Shown: positions 24,707-32,521 of the stretch, piece after piece
How the letters are laid out: the number at the start of each line of letters is the position of its first letter
Position numbering within the stretch: the first letter of the stretch is position 1
From: Brachymonas denitrificans
GTDB taxonomy: Bacteria > Pseudomonadota > Gammaproteobacteria > Burkholderiales > Burkholderiaceae_C
Assembly (NCBI RefSeq): GCF_907163135.1
Contig: NZ_CAJQUA010000001.1
Coordinates: 1,999,001-2,063,000, forward strand
DNA: 64,000 nt
Direction of reading: 5' to 3'
Translations under genes and position numbers: made by a program
The notes under the pieces: generated by a model
The model's database searches: none
The model's input: only the letters and a program-made list of their open reading frames with translations
What the model was told of the DNA's origin: nothing

Positions 24707-25360
24707 TCAATGGTCTGCCACACCCTGCACCGCCTCCCCGCTGCGCATCATCTGCCGCAGCGCCAACCCGCCCGCCGCCACGGCCAGCACCACCAGGCCC
24801 AGGCCGGCGTGCTGCTGGTCATCCTGCAGATAGCTGACGCACAACTGCGACGGCGTCTCCAGATACAGCAGGCCGGCCGTCGCCGTCATCCACGCCAGGT
24901 TGCCGGCAAAAAACAGCAGCACCTCGGCATCCATGCGGTACCAGCTCGACGCCAGCAGCCAGCCGGCCAGCCACCAGCTGACGTACTTGAACGCCGCCAC
25001 CGGCAGCGCCAGCAAGGCCGCATCCAGCATGGACGGCACCATCCACACCACCGTCACCACGGTGACGAAGGTAGCCCCCGTCCAGCCGCGCCAATCCAGC
25101 AGTTGTTCCAACCGGCCGGCTCCGCCCTGCATGGGGCGCCGGCGCTGCCACCAGCGCCGCAGGCACCAGCCCGAGGCCATCAGCAGGGGAAACTCCAGCA
25201 GCATGTGCAACGCCATGCGGCTTTCCACAAAGTGGCGCAGATCCGGCCAGAACAGCAGCAGCGGCGCCATGGCCAGCAGCACGGACAAGCGGGGCGCCGC
25301 GCGGGTGCGCGCCACCAGGGCCGCGATGCCGTCAATCCAGGGGGTGTACTTGGCGCTCAT
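24707..25360 (-). CDS. Polytopic membrane protein, CtaG-like, of the oxidase cluster
   Basis: This 217-residue protein has about five to six hydrophobic helices and no soluble domain. The segment HFVESRMALHMLLEFPLL resembles the histidine-rich helix of the caa3-type CtaG copper-assembly family (general form HxxxHMLLxxxxPPLLL), with two histidines in matching places. Its start overlaps the stop of the SCO gene by four bases, so it belongs to the oxidase operon. A role in oxidase copper assembly is inferred from that motif and the neighbours. The family is not firmly identified. Confidence 0.55.
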   Translation of the reverse strand: MSAKYTPWIDGIAALVARTRAAPRLSVLLAMAPLLLFWPDLRHFVESRMALHMLLEFPLLMASGWCLRRWWQRRRPMQGGAGRLEQLLDWRGWTGATFVTVVTVVWMVPSMLDAALLALPVAAFKYVSWWLAGWLLASSWYRMDAEVLLFFAGNLAWMTATAGLLYLETPSQLCVSYLQDDQQHAGLGLVVLAVAAGGLALRQMMRSGEAVQGVADH

Positions 25361-26073
25361 GGCGCTGCCTCCTCGCTCAGCCGGCGGGCATCGGCCAGCG
25401 CCTGCGACCAGCCGTCGTAGCCATACAGCCCGCGCAGCCGTCCCTGGCCATCGAGCAGATGGATGGAACCGTTATGCACGAAGCCGCCCATGCCATCCGG
25501 AATCACCACCACACCCAGCGAGCGCAGCAGCGCTTCGGCACCAGCCACGCTGCCGGGCACGGCAAAGGTCCACCAGTCCGGATCGGCACGCAGGCTGCCC
25601 GCGTAGCTGGCCAGCGCAGCCGGGCTATCGTTCTTCACATCGAAGGACACCGATAGCAGCCGCACGCCGGCATAGGCCGGATCCTGCGCGATTGTGCGTT
25701 GCGCCTGCTGGAACTCCGAACCCAGCGCCAGGCAGACCGTCGGGCAGCGGGTGTAGATGAAATCGACCAGGTAGGCCTTTCCGCCCGCATCCGGGTGCGC
25801 CCAGGGCAGCACTCCATTCGCCATGGCGGGCACCCCTCTCTCCCCGGTATGGTCAGCTCCAGCGTCAGCCCCAGCCGCCAGCCGCACCGGCACCACCGCC
25901 GCCTGCATGCCCCCAGTGCGCGCTGCCACCTGACGTCGCGCCTCGAAGGTCCACACCTCGAAACCCTGCGTGTACCACGTCAGCCAGACCAGCAGCCCCC
26001 CTGCCAGCAGAGCGCTCAGCGCCCCGCTCAGGCCGCGCGCGCTGCGTGCCACGGATGCGGGTAGGGCGTCCAT
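25357..26073 (-). CDS. SCO1/SenC-family copper chaperone
   Basis: SCO proteins deliver copper to oxidase centres and act as thiol reductases. This one has an N-terminal membrane anchor (about residues 16-35), then a thioredoxin-like periplasmic domain with the copper-binding pair CPTVC (Cys110 and Cys114) and a distal histidine in GFVHNGSIHLLD. The first ATG is at 26073; a GTG at 26079 is possible. It follows the cytochrome c gene by 13 bases and overlaps the CtaG-like gene. Confidence 0.9.
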   Translation of the reverse strand: MDALPASVARSARGLSGALSALLAGGLLVWLTWYTQGFEVWTFEARRQVAARTGGMQAAVVPVRLAAGADAGADHTGERGVPAMANGVLPWAHPDAGGKAYLVDFIYTRCPTVCLALGSEFQQAQRTIAQDPAYAGVRLLSVSFDVKNDSPAALASYAGSLRADPDWWTFAVPGSVAGAEALLRSLGVVVIPDGMGGFVHNGSIHLLDGQGRLRGLYGYDGWSQALADARRLSEEAAP

Positions 26074-26086
26074 GTCCACGTCCCGG

Positions 26087-26701
26087 TCACTTCATCGGCG
26101 CCAGCTCCGCATCGCCCTTGAAGGGCTCCTTGCGGGCCGCGCTCGATTTGCGGATTTCTGCCACCACATCCCCTTTCACGGGCGGGCCGGCATTGCCCCA
26201 CTGGCTGCGGATATGCGTCAGCACCGCCGCCAGTTCGGCATCCTGCAGCTGGCCGCCAAAGGCCGGCATGGCACCGTTGTAGGTCACACCCTTCACCGTC
26301 AGCGGCCCGTTCACACCATGCAGCACGATGGACGCCAGCGTGGCCTCCTTGCCCTGCACCCATTCCGATCCGGCCAGCGGCGGAAACACCCCCGGCACGC
26401 CTGCACCGGTCGCCTGGTGGCAGGAAGCACAGCGCGCCGTATAGACCGCAGCCCCGTCCACCGCCGCACCGGCCACCTTGGGCGGCGTCTGCAATTCGGC
26501 CAGCACGCGGGCATCGCCCCGCGCCGGCGGCATGCTGTTGATGGGAGCGCGCACGATGTACACCACGCCAAACACCAGCAAACCCGCCACGATGGAACTC
26601 ACGAACCACGGCACTGCGCCATTGCCCTCGTGCGGCTCGCCATATTCGCGCTGCTGCTGCAGATTGCACTGCATGCCCTGATTGTTGCCTGTTGCCTGCA
26701 T
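26087..26701 (-). CDS. Membrane-anchored single-heme cytochrome c
   Basis: A class I cytochrome c domain with one heme site CASCH (residues 91-95) and a likely axial Met in NGAMPAFGG follows one membrane helix (about 31-50). The N-terminus before the helix is hydrophilic. It has 204 residues and a strong AAGGAGGTGG ribosome site within the end of the upstream gene. It takes the place where a cbb3 oxidase would have CcoP, but CcoP carries two hemes and this has one. It probably passes electrons to the oxidase core. Confidence 0.9.
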   Translation of the reverse strand: MQATGNNQGMQCNLQQQREYGEPHEGNGAVPWFVSSIVAGLLVFGVVYIVRAPINSMPPARGDARVLAELQTPPKVAGAAVDGAAVYTARCASCHQATGAGVPGVFPPLAGSEWVQGKEATLASIVLHGVNGPLTVKGVTYNGAMPAFGGQLQDAELAAVLTHIRSQWGNAGPPVKGDVVAEIRKSSAARKEPFKGDAELAPMK

Positions 26702-26712
26702 CTCCACCTCCT

Positions 26713-27318
26713 TCACGGGCGCGATGCCGGCGCAGCCGCCGGGCTCGCCTCAGCCGGACCGGTGCGGTCCAGCGATTGCAGGTACCTGACCAGCTCCACC
26801 GCATCCGGCAGGGCCACCACGACCTGCCCCTTGGGCGCATGTTCCGGCGGCAGCTGCACCACCACATCGCCCTCCTGCACCTTGGCCTTCAACTCGAACA
26901 GATAGGGATAGGACGGCATGATGCTGCCCGGCACATAGGCCCGCGGCTGGTACAGATGGCCCAGATGCCACTGCTCGCTCGGCTGGCGCGCGCCGATATT
27001 CATCAGATCCGGCCCGGTGCGCATGGTGCCGAGCAGGTGCGGCTTGTCGTAGGCATAGTCGCCCGCCACGGTGGCGCGGCCCCAGCCGCGATCGAAGTCG
27101 GGCGCAAAGCCCTTGGGCCGCGGCTGCTGCGTATGGCAATAGACGCAACCGTTGGCGATGTACACCTCGCGCCCGCGCAGCTGCGCATCGTCATACGGCT
27201 TCAGGCCCGGCGTGGGCACCGCCTTGTGCACCTGCAGGTAAGGCAGCACCACCAGCGCCGCCGCCGAAAACGCCAGCATCACCATGGCGCCCGAAATCAG
27301 CCTGGCTTCGCTTTTCAT
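26713..27318 (-). CDS. CcoO-like cytochrome c subunit of cbb3-type oxidase
   Basis: This 201-residue protein matches CcoO (FixO), the membrane-bound monoheme cytochrome of cbb3 oxidases. One N-terminal membrane helix (about 9-28) is followed by REVYIANGCVYCH, with Cys58, Cys61 and His62 binding heme c, then QPRPKGFAPDFDRGWGRA, the GPDLMNIGARQPSEQWH segment and an axial Met in YVPGSIMPSYPYL. These blocks are diagnostic for CcoO. Its start overlaps the end of the CcoN-like gene by four bases. Confidence 0.9.
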   Translation of the reverse strand: MKSEARLISGAMVMLAFSAAALVVLPYLQVHKAVPTPGLKPYDDAQLRGREVYIANGCVYCHTQQPRPKGFAPDFDRGWGRATVAGDYAYDKPHLLGTMRTGPDLMNIGARQPSEQWHLGHLYQPRAYVPGSIMPSYPYLFELKAKVQEGDVVVQLPPEHAPKGQVVVALPDAVELVRYLQSLDRTGPAEASPAAAPASRP

Positions 27319-28961
27319 GCGTACACCCCTTCCACCTTGGCCGCGCGGAACAGCGTCGGCGTTTCGCGTTGCGGCCCCCAGCCCATCACCAGCATGACGA
27401 AATGGGCGATGAACACTAGATGCCCGGCCAGCATCAGGCTGCCACCCACGCTGCGCGCCTTCAGATAGGGCAGCGTCACCGCCACCGAGTCCATGAAGCT
27501 GCGCGCCGCATCCAGCATGGCCGTGCCCTGCAGCCAGCCGCCAATGGTCAGCGCCCAGAAATAGACCATGAAGCCGGCAAACACCAGCCAGAAATGCGCC
27601 GTGATCCAGCCCGCGTACGGCCATTCGCGACCCATGATGCGCGGCATCACGAAATACATCGCGCCAAAGAACACGAAGCTCACAAAGCCGTACATGCCCA
27701 GATGCGCATGGCCCACCGTGTAATGCGTGAAGTGCGTCACCACGTTCAGTTCGCGCAACGCACCGAACGAACCCTGCAGCGAGCTCAGCGTGTACATGGC
27801 CGCGCCCGCCACCACGAAACGCAGCGTGGGCGAATGCCGCATGGTGGCCCAGCGGCCATGCATGGTCTGCCACTGGTTCACGGTAAAGGCCACCACGGGG
27901 ATGATCATCATCATGCTCTGCACGATGGACAGCGTCACCACCCAGGCCGGCACCGGCCCGCCGATCAGGTGGTGGCCGCCCACCTGCCCGTAGAAGAAGG
28001 CCAGCCCCCAGAAGCCCAGCAGCGACAGGTTGTACGACTGCACCGGCCGCCCGATCACCTTGGGCAGGAAGTAATACACCGCCGCAATCGCCAGCGGCGT
28101 GAAGAAGTAGCCCAGCACATTGTGCGCATACCACCAGTTCGTCGTGGCCTGCTGCACGCCGCTGTGCAGGCCCGGAAACTTCGCCACCACCAGCATCACC
28201 GGCAGCCAGAACAGCGCCGCACCCATGTACCAGACCGACACATACAGGTGCTTCACCCGCCGGCGCACCAGCGTGAACAGCAGCGGCAAGGCCATCAGCG
28301 CACCACCAAGCAGCAGCACAATGTCGATCTGCCAGGGAATTTCCAGCCACTCCAGCCCATCGTTGATGCCGATGGCAATGCTGGTCAGCCCCGCCATCAC
28401 GGCGATGTTCCACAGCGCCACGCCCACCAGCGCCCAGTTGGCCCCCACCAGCGGCGTCTTGAGCACACGCGGCAGGATGAACATGGCAATGCCGAGCCCT
28501 GCCATCGGCGCCCATCCGTAGGCCACGCCGTTCAGGTGCAGGGTGCGGATGCGGCCAAAAGTCAGCCAGGCCTGCTGCGTCAGCCAGTCCGGTTCATGCA
28601 GCTTGATCGAGGCTGTCAGCCCCGCCGTCGAGGCCAGCAGCAGCCAGAACACCGCGCAGCAGAACAGCACGAGCACCAGCCGGGCGGTGGAGGCATCGGC
28701 CTGGGCCCGATCGGCCAGTTCCTGCGCATCCGGCGGGCAGGGAGCGGCATCACGCGCCGCGTTCACCGTGCCTTGCAGTTCCGCACGCTCGGTGGGAGTG
28801 GCTGCAGGATCGTCCACGCGGCCGATCTCGCCGGGCGCGAAAATCACCTCGGCCCCCTGGCTGGTGCGGTCGAACAGGCCCGATCGCTGCGACCAGATGA
28901 ACAGCATCAGCGCCACGAACGAAATCACGAAGGCCGACAGCAGAAGATAAGCGGTACTCAT
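27315..28961 (-). CDS. cbb3-type oxidase catalytic subunit with an N-terminal CcoS-like segment
   Basis: This is a C-family heme-copper oxidase subunit I of 548 residues. Residues 1-50 (one membrane helix, then RSGLFDRTSQGAEVI) look like the small assembly protein CcoS, joined by a linker to a CcoN-like core of about twelve helices. Low-spin heme and active-site ligands are present: His142 (RTLHLNG), CuB His280 (WWYAHN) and His330/331 (GGHHL), heme His418/His420 (VGHAH). Tyr324 (FFYGQVGG) matches the cross-linked tyrosine of oxidases, which argues against NO reductase. A glutamate of canonical CcoN (FEGP) is glutamine here (Gln396). The ATG at 28961 is taken because the longer frame enters the regulator's promoter. 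Confidence 0.88.
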   Translation of the reverse strand: MSTAYLLLSAFVISFVALMLFIWSQRSGLFDRTSQGAEVIFAPGEIGRVDDPAATPTERAELQGTVNAARDAAPCPPDAQELADRAQADASTARLVLVLFCCAVFWLLLASTAGLTASIKLHEPDWLTQQAWLTFGRIRTLHLNGVAYGWAPMAGLGIAMFILPRVLKTPLVGANWALVGVALWNIAVMAGLTSIAIGINDGLEWLEIPWQIDIVLLLGGALMALPLLFTLVRRRVKHLYVSVWYMGAALFWLPVMLVVAKFPGLHSGVQQATTNWWYAHNVLGYFFTPLAIAAVYYFLPKVIGRPVQSYNLSLLGFWGLAFFYGQVGGHHLIGGPVPAWVVTLSIVQSMMMIIPVVAFTVNQWQTMHGRWATMRHSPTLRFVVAGAAMYTLSSLQGSFGALRELNVVTHFTHYTVGHAHLGMYGFVSFVFFGAMYFVMPRIMGREWPYAGWITAHFWLVFAGFMVYFWALTIGGWLQGTAMLDAARSFMDSVAVTLPYLKARSVGGSLMLAGHLVFIAHFVMLVMGWGPQRETPTLFRAAKVEGVYA

Positions 28962-29061
28962 ACAACATCCTTGATGCAGGGAGGGCCGCATGCCCGGTCC
29001 GGCCATGCCAACAACTGCTCTCCCTGCAAGCCGTAAGCGTGACAGCCGCCAGGGCTTTCGT

Positions 29062-29079
29062 CTGTGCGGTAGCGCACAG
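29062..29079. promoter_or_regulatory. Perfect palindrome in the divergent promoter region, probable Crp/Fnr-type operator
   Basis: CTGTGCG-GTAG-CGCACAG is an 18-base perfect inverted repeat. Its core, TGTGC-N6-GCACA, has the spacing of CRP-type sites. It lies midway between the oxidase operon and the Crp/Fnr-type gene, so that regulator is the likely ligand. Confidence 0.6.
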
Positions 29080-29163
29080 AACACGGGGCCCATACCACCA
29101 CGCGCGCACGGGTTTCCCGCGCGTCTGGGGCAAGGCCAGGGAAATTGCTGGCATGCTGCCTCC

Positions 29164-29925
29164 ATGCGCTCCCCCTCTCTGCCCGGCAACTCCACCAGCG
29201 ACCGCGCCCCGACCCGCGAAGAAGCCTGCGGCAACCTGCTGCTCGCCGGCCTGCCTGCCGATGCCTGGGAACGCTGGCAGCCCTTTCTGGAAGTGGTGGA
29301 TCTGAACCGCGGCGACGTGCTGTACGACGGCGGCGACCCGATCTCGCACGTGGTGTTTCCCACCACCGCCATCGTCTCGCTGCAATACCTGCTGCAGGAT
29401 GGCCGCGCCACCGAAATCGCCATCATCGGCCGCCCCGGCATGGTGGGTGTCTCGCGCCTGCGCGGCGGCGAAAACACCCCCAGCCGCGCCGTGGTGCAGT
29501 ACTCCGGCCAGGCCATGCGGCTGCCTGCCGACTTTCTGGAGCAGGAGTTCACCACCCAGCCCGCCGTGATGCACATGCTGCTGCGCTACATGCAGGCGCT
29601 GATCACGCAGATGGCGCAGAACGCCGTCTGCCACCGCCACCACAGCATCGAGCAGCACCTGTGCCGCTGGCTGCTGCTCAACCTGGACCGCATGCACAGC
29701 AACGAGCTGCCCGTCACCCACGAAAACATCGCGCAGCTGCTCGGCGTGCGCCGCGAAGGCGTGACCGAGGCCGCCGGCCAGTTGCAGCGCGCCGGCCTGA
29801 TCGGGCGGCGCCGCGGGCACATCACCGTGCTGGACCGCCCCGGTCTGGAAGCACGTTGCTGCGAATGCTATGCGGTAGTGCGGCGCGAATACGACCGGCT
29901 GCTGCCGCCCGTTTCGGTGCCCTGA
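29164..29925 (+). CDS. Crp/Fnr-family transcriptional regulator
   Basis: This 253-residue protein has an N-terminal cyclic-nucleotide-binding-like beta-roll (GDVLYDGGDPISHVVFPTTA, then GRATEIAIIGRPGMVGVSRL), a dimer helix and a Crp-type HTH (PVTHENIAQLLGVRREGVTE). The Fnr N-terminal cysteine cluster is absent, so it is not an Fnr oxygen sensor. A pair CCEC sits near the C-terminus. It is divergent from the cbb3-like operon, and a palindrome of CRP spacing lies between them. It probably regulates that operon; its signal is unknown. The ATG at 29164 is preferred to a longer frame. Its 3' end overlaps the opposite gene by 58 bases. Confidence 0.88.
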   Translation: MRSPSLPGNSTSDRAPTREEACGNLLLAGLPADAWERWQPFLEVVDLNRGDVLYDGGDPISHVVFPTTAIVSLQYLLQDGRATEIAIIGRPGMVGVSRLRGGENTPSRAVVQYSGQAMRLPADFLEQEFTTQPAVMHMLLRYMQALITQMAQNAVCHRHHSIEQHLCRWLLLNLDRMHSNELPVTHENIAQLLGVRREGVTEAAGQLQRAGLIGRRRGHITVLDRPGLEARCCECYAVVRREYDRLLPPVSVP

Positions 29926-30545
29926 GCAAGCGCTGCGCGCACCCGCTCGCGCAGCGCGGGCAGCACCTCACCCTCGAACCACGGATTGGCCTTGAACCAC
30001 GCCACATTGCGCGGTGAGGGATGCGGCAAGGGCAGCATATCCGGCCCGAGCCCCTGCCAGTTGCGCAGGGTATCGGTGACGGACGTGTGCCCATGGCGCT
30101 CAAGAAAATGCTGCTGCGCGTAGCCGCCCACCAGCAAGGTCAGCCGGATCTGCGGCATCAACGCCAGCAGCCGCTCGTGCCACAGCGGCGCACAGGCCTT
30201 TTGCGGCGGCCGGTCACCACTCGCTCCCCGGCCCGGAAAGCAGAACCCCATCGGCATAATGGCCACTTGCCCGGCATCGTAGAACACCGCCTCGTCGATG
30301 CCCATCCATTCCCTCAGGCGTCTGCCACTGGCATCACTCCAGGGAATACCGCTGGTATGTACCTTGGCTCCCGGTGCCTGTCCCACGATCAAGATGCGCG
30401 CATCCGCACCCGCCTGCAGCACCGGCCGCGGCTCATGCGGCAAATGATCCGCGCACGCCCGGCACGCGCGCACCTCCTCCAGCAGGCGTTCCAGCGCCGT
30501 GTCTGACATGGCCTGTGCGTTCACGGCGATAGGGATGGTCGTCAT
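29868..30545 (-). CDS. Uracil-DNA glycosylase family protein (iron-sulfur type)
   Basis: This DNA-repair-fold protein has about 225 residues. It shows the family's active-site loop ILIVGQAPGAKVH, the late motif LPHPSPRN and two cysteine pairs that would hold a [4Fe-4S] cluster: CRAC near residues 28-31 and the CFPGRG...KACAPLW segment. This fits the family 4/5-type glycosylases that remove uracil from DNA. The start is uncertain between 30545 and 30509. It overlaps the Crp/Fnr gene tail to tail. Glycosylase activity is assumed, not shown. Confidence 0.85.
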   Translation of the reverse strand: MTTIPIAVNAQAMSDTALERLLEEVRACRACADHLPHEPRPVLQAGADARILIVGQAPGAKVHTSGIPWSDASGRRLREWMGIDEAVFYDAGQVAIMPMGFCFPGRGASGDRPPQKACAPLWHERLLALMPQIRLTLLVGGYAQQHFLERHGHTSVTDTLRNWQGLGPDMLPLPHPSPRNVAWFKANPWFEGEVLPALRERVRAALAQGTETGGSSRSYSRRTTA

Positions 30546-30605
30546 GCGGAGCATTTTCCAGCAGGCTGCGAAACAGCGCCCCGATTATGGACTCCTCGCT
30601 CGCGC

Positions 30606-31316
30606 CTACTCCAGCGAGCGCCCTTCCCCCGCCTCCTCATGCGTCACCCCGTCCCGGATGTGGTAGATCCGCTTGAAGGTCGGGATGATCTTCTCGTCAT
30701 GCGTCACCACGATGATGGCGGTCTGGAACTGTTGGGCCATGCTGTTCAGGATGCGGATCACCGCCAGCGCCCGCTCGCTGTCCAGCGGCGCCGTCGGCTC
30801 GTCCGCCAGGATCACCGGCGGCCGGTTCACCAGCCCGCGCGCAATCGCCACGCGCTGCTGCTCGCCGCCCGAAAGCTGCGAGGGCATGGCCTTGGCCCGG
30901 TGCTGCACATCCAGCGCCGTCAGCAGTTCCAGCGCCCGCTCGCGCGCCTCGCCATTGGCCACCCCCGCCAGCATCGGCAGCAGCGCCACGTTGTCCGTCA
31001 CGTCCAGAAACGGAATCAGGTACGGCGCCTGAAACACGAAGCCGATCTTGTCGCGCCGCAGCGCACGCAAGTCCTTCACCTTCCAGCCGTTGTCGTAGAT
31101 CACCTCGTCACCCAGCGTCATGCGCCCCTCGGTCGGGTCGATGATGGCCCCCAGACATTTGAGCAGCGTGCTCTTGCCCGAGCCCGAAGGCCCGATCAGC
31201 CCCACCACCTCGCCCGGCGCCACCTGCATGTCCACACGCTTGAGCGCATCCACCGCCGTGTCGCCCTGCCCGTAGCGCTTGCGCAGGCCCTCGATGCGGA
31301 TACCGAAACCTGCCAT
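30606..31316 (-). CDS. ABC exporter ATP-binding protein, DevA-like
   Basis: This is a 236-residue ATPase with Walker A (GPSGSGKST), the signature LSGGEQQR, Walker B (VILADEPTAPLD) and H-loop (VVTHDEK). The segment KIGFVFQAPYLIPFLDVTDN is characteristic of the DevA/MacB-type exporter group. It is the last gene of the order TetR, adaptor, FtsX-like permease, ATPase. The complex would drive export across the envelope together with an outer-membrane channel encoded elsewhere. The substrate is unknown. Confidence 0.9.
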   Translation of the reverse strand: MAGFGIRIEGLRKRYGQGDTAVDALKRVDMQVAPGEVVGLIGPSGSGKSTLLKCLGAIIDPTEGRMTLGDEVIYDNGWKVKDLRALRRDKIGFVFQAPYLIPFLDVTDNVALLPMLAGVANGEARERALELLTALDVQHRAKAMPSQLSGGEQQRVAIARGLVNRPPVILADEPTAPLDSERALAVIRILNSMAQQFQTAIIVVTHDEKIIPTFKRIYHIRDGVTHEEAGEGRSLE

Positions 31317-31318
31317 CG

Positions 31319-32521
31319 TCAGCCTCCAATCGCCTCGGCCGGATCGATCTTCAGCGCCAGCCGGATCGACACCAGGCTCGCCAGCGCACAAATCACCATC
31401 ACCGCCACGAAGCCGATCAGCGTATCCTTCGGCATCAGCAGCACGTACTTCGGAAAGGCCGGTGCCGCAAACGTGGCGCTGATTCGCCCCACTACAAAGC
31501 CGATCAGCCCCAACGCCAGCGCCTGCTGCATGATCATCATGGCAATCGTGCGGTTGCGCGTGCCGATCAGTTTCAGCACCGCAATCTCGCGGATCTTGTC
31601 CATGGTCAGCGTGTAGATGATGAAGGCCACGATGGCTGCGCTCACGATCGCCAGGATCACCAGGAACATGCCGATCTGGCGTGACGAGGTCGCAATCAGC
31701 TTGCCGATCAGGATCTCCTCCATCTCGGCCCGCGTATAGGCATTGAGCCGCTTCCAGCGCCGCACCGCCTGCGCCGTGGCATCGGCATCCGCGCCCGGCT
31801 GCAGCGTCACCAGCACCGCGTTGACCGAATTGTTGGCGCTCTGCGAGCCCTGCACCGCCTCCAGCAGCCCCGGCACGCCCGGGCGGTTGAAGGCCGGATT
31901 CGCCTCGGTGCGGCGCCGGCTCTGCAGGATCGCATCGTTGTCCTTCAGGAACTGCGCCTCCTGCGCATCCTTGAGCGGAATGAACACCATCGGATCGCCG
32001 CTGGACGACACCATACGTCGCGTCAGCCCCACCACCGTGTAGTGGTTGCGCCGGATCTGGATGCGCTGCCCGAGCCGGAAGCCCGAGGCCCGGTCCGCCA
32101 CCGCCTCATAGTGCCCGCGCGTGATCTGCCGCCCCGCAATCAGGAACGACGGCCAGCCCGGCGTGCCCACCGATCCTGGCGCTATCCCCACCACCATGGC
32201 ACGCACGTCGCCGCCCTCGTGCCGCACCTGCGTGGTCAGGTAGGTCACGTTCGCCACCGTGCGCACCCCGGGCATGGTGGCAATCGCACGCCACGCATCA
32301 TCCGGAATGCTGGACGACTCCGCATACGGCCCCAGCGTATCCTTCTGCACCACCCAGATATCGGCGCCGCTGTTGTCCAGCAGCACCTTGCCATCGTCCA
32401 CCATGCCGCGGTACACACCCGCCATGATCAGCGTCACGCCGATCAGCAGCCCCAGCCCGATGCCGGTGAACAGGAACTTGCCCCAGGCGTGCAGAATGTC
32501 ACGCCCGGCCAGGCTGATCAT
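31319..32521 (-). CDS. FtsX-like ABC exporter permease, DevC-like
   Basis: This 400-residue permease has one membrane helix near the N-terminus, a large extracytoplasmic domain (about 45-270) and three helices in the C-terminal FtsX domain (FLVILAIVSAAIVAFIIYTL, the REIAVLKLIGTRNR cytoplasmic loop, and the final pair). This layout is that of MacB/DevC mechanotransmission permeases, which export from the periplasm rather than across the inner membrane. Its start overlaps the adaptor stop by four bases; the ATPase follows two bases on. Confidence 0.9.
   Translation of the reverse strand: MISLAGRDILHAWGKFLFTGIGLGLLIGVTLIMAGVYRGMVDDGKVLLDNSGADIWVVQKDTLGPYAESSSIPDDAWRAIATMPGVRTVANVTYLTTQVRHEGGDVRAMVVGIAPGSVGTPGWPSFLIAGRQITRGHYEAVADRASGFRLGQRIQIRRNHYTVVGLTRRMVSSSGDPMVFIPLKDAQEAQFLKDNDAILQSRRRTEANPAFNRPGVPGLLEAVQGSQSANNSVNAVLVTLQPGADADATAQAVRRWKRLNAYTRAEMEEILIGKLIATSSRQIGMFLVILAIVSAAIVAFIIYTLTMDKIREIAVLKLIGTRNRTIAMMIMQQALALGLIGFVVGRISATFAAPAFPKYVLLMPKDTLIGFVAVMVICALASLVSIRLALKIDPAEAIGG

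Noticed and set aside
27319-28515. Long N-terminal extension of the CcoO-like frame
   Set aside because: It runs through the CcoN-like gene in another frame and has no motif; the ATG at 27318 gives a normal CcoO start.
27315-28961. Reading the CcoN-like protein as a nitric oxide reductase
   Set aside because: The position of the oxidase cross-link tyrosine is occupied by Tyr324 and the neighbours are CcoO-like and SCO, which favour an oxygen reductase; NorC and NorD/Q genes are absent.
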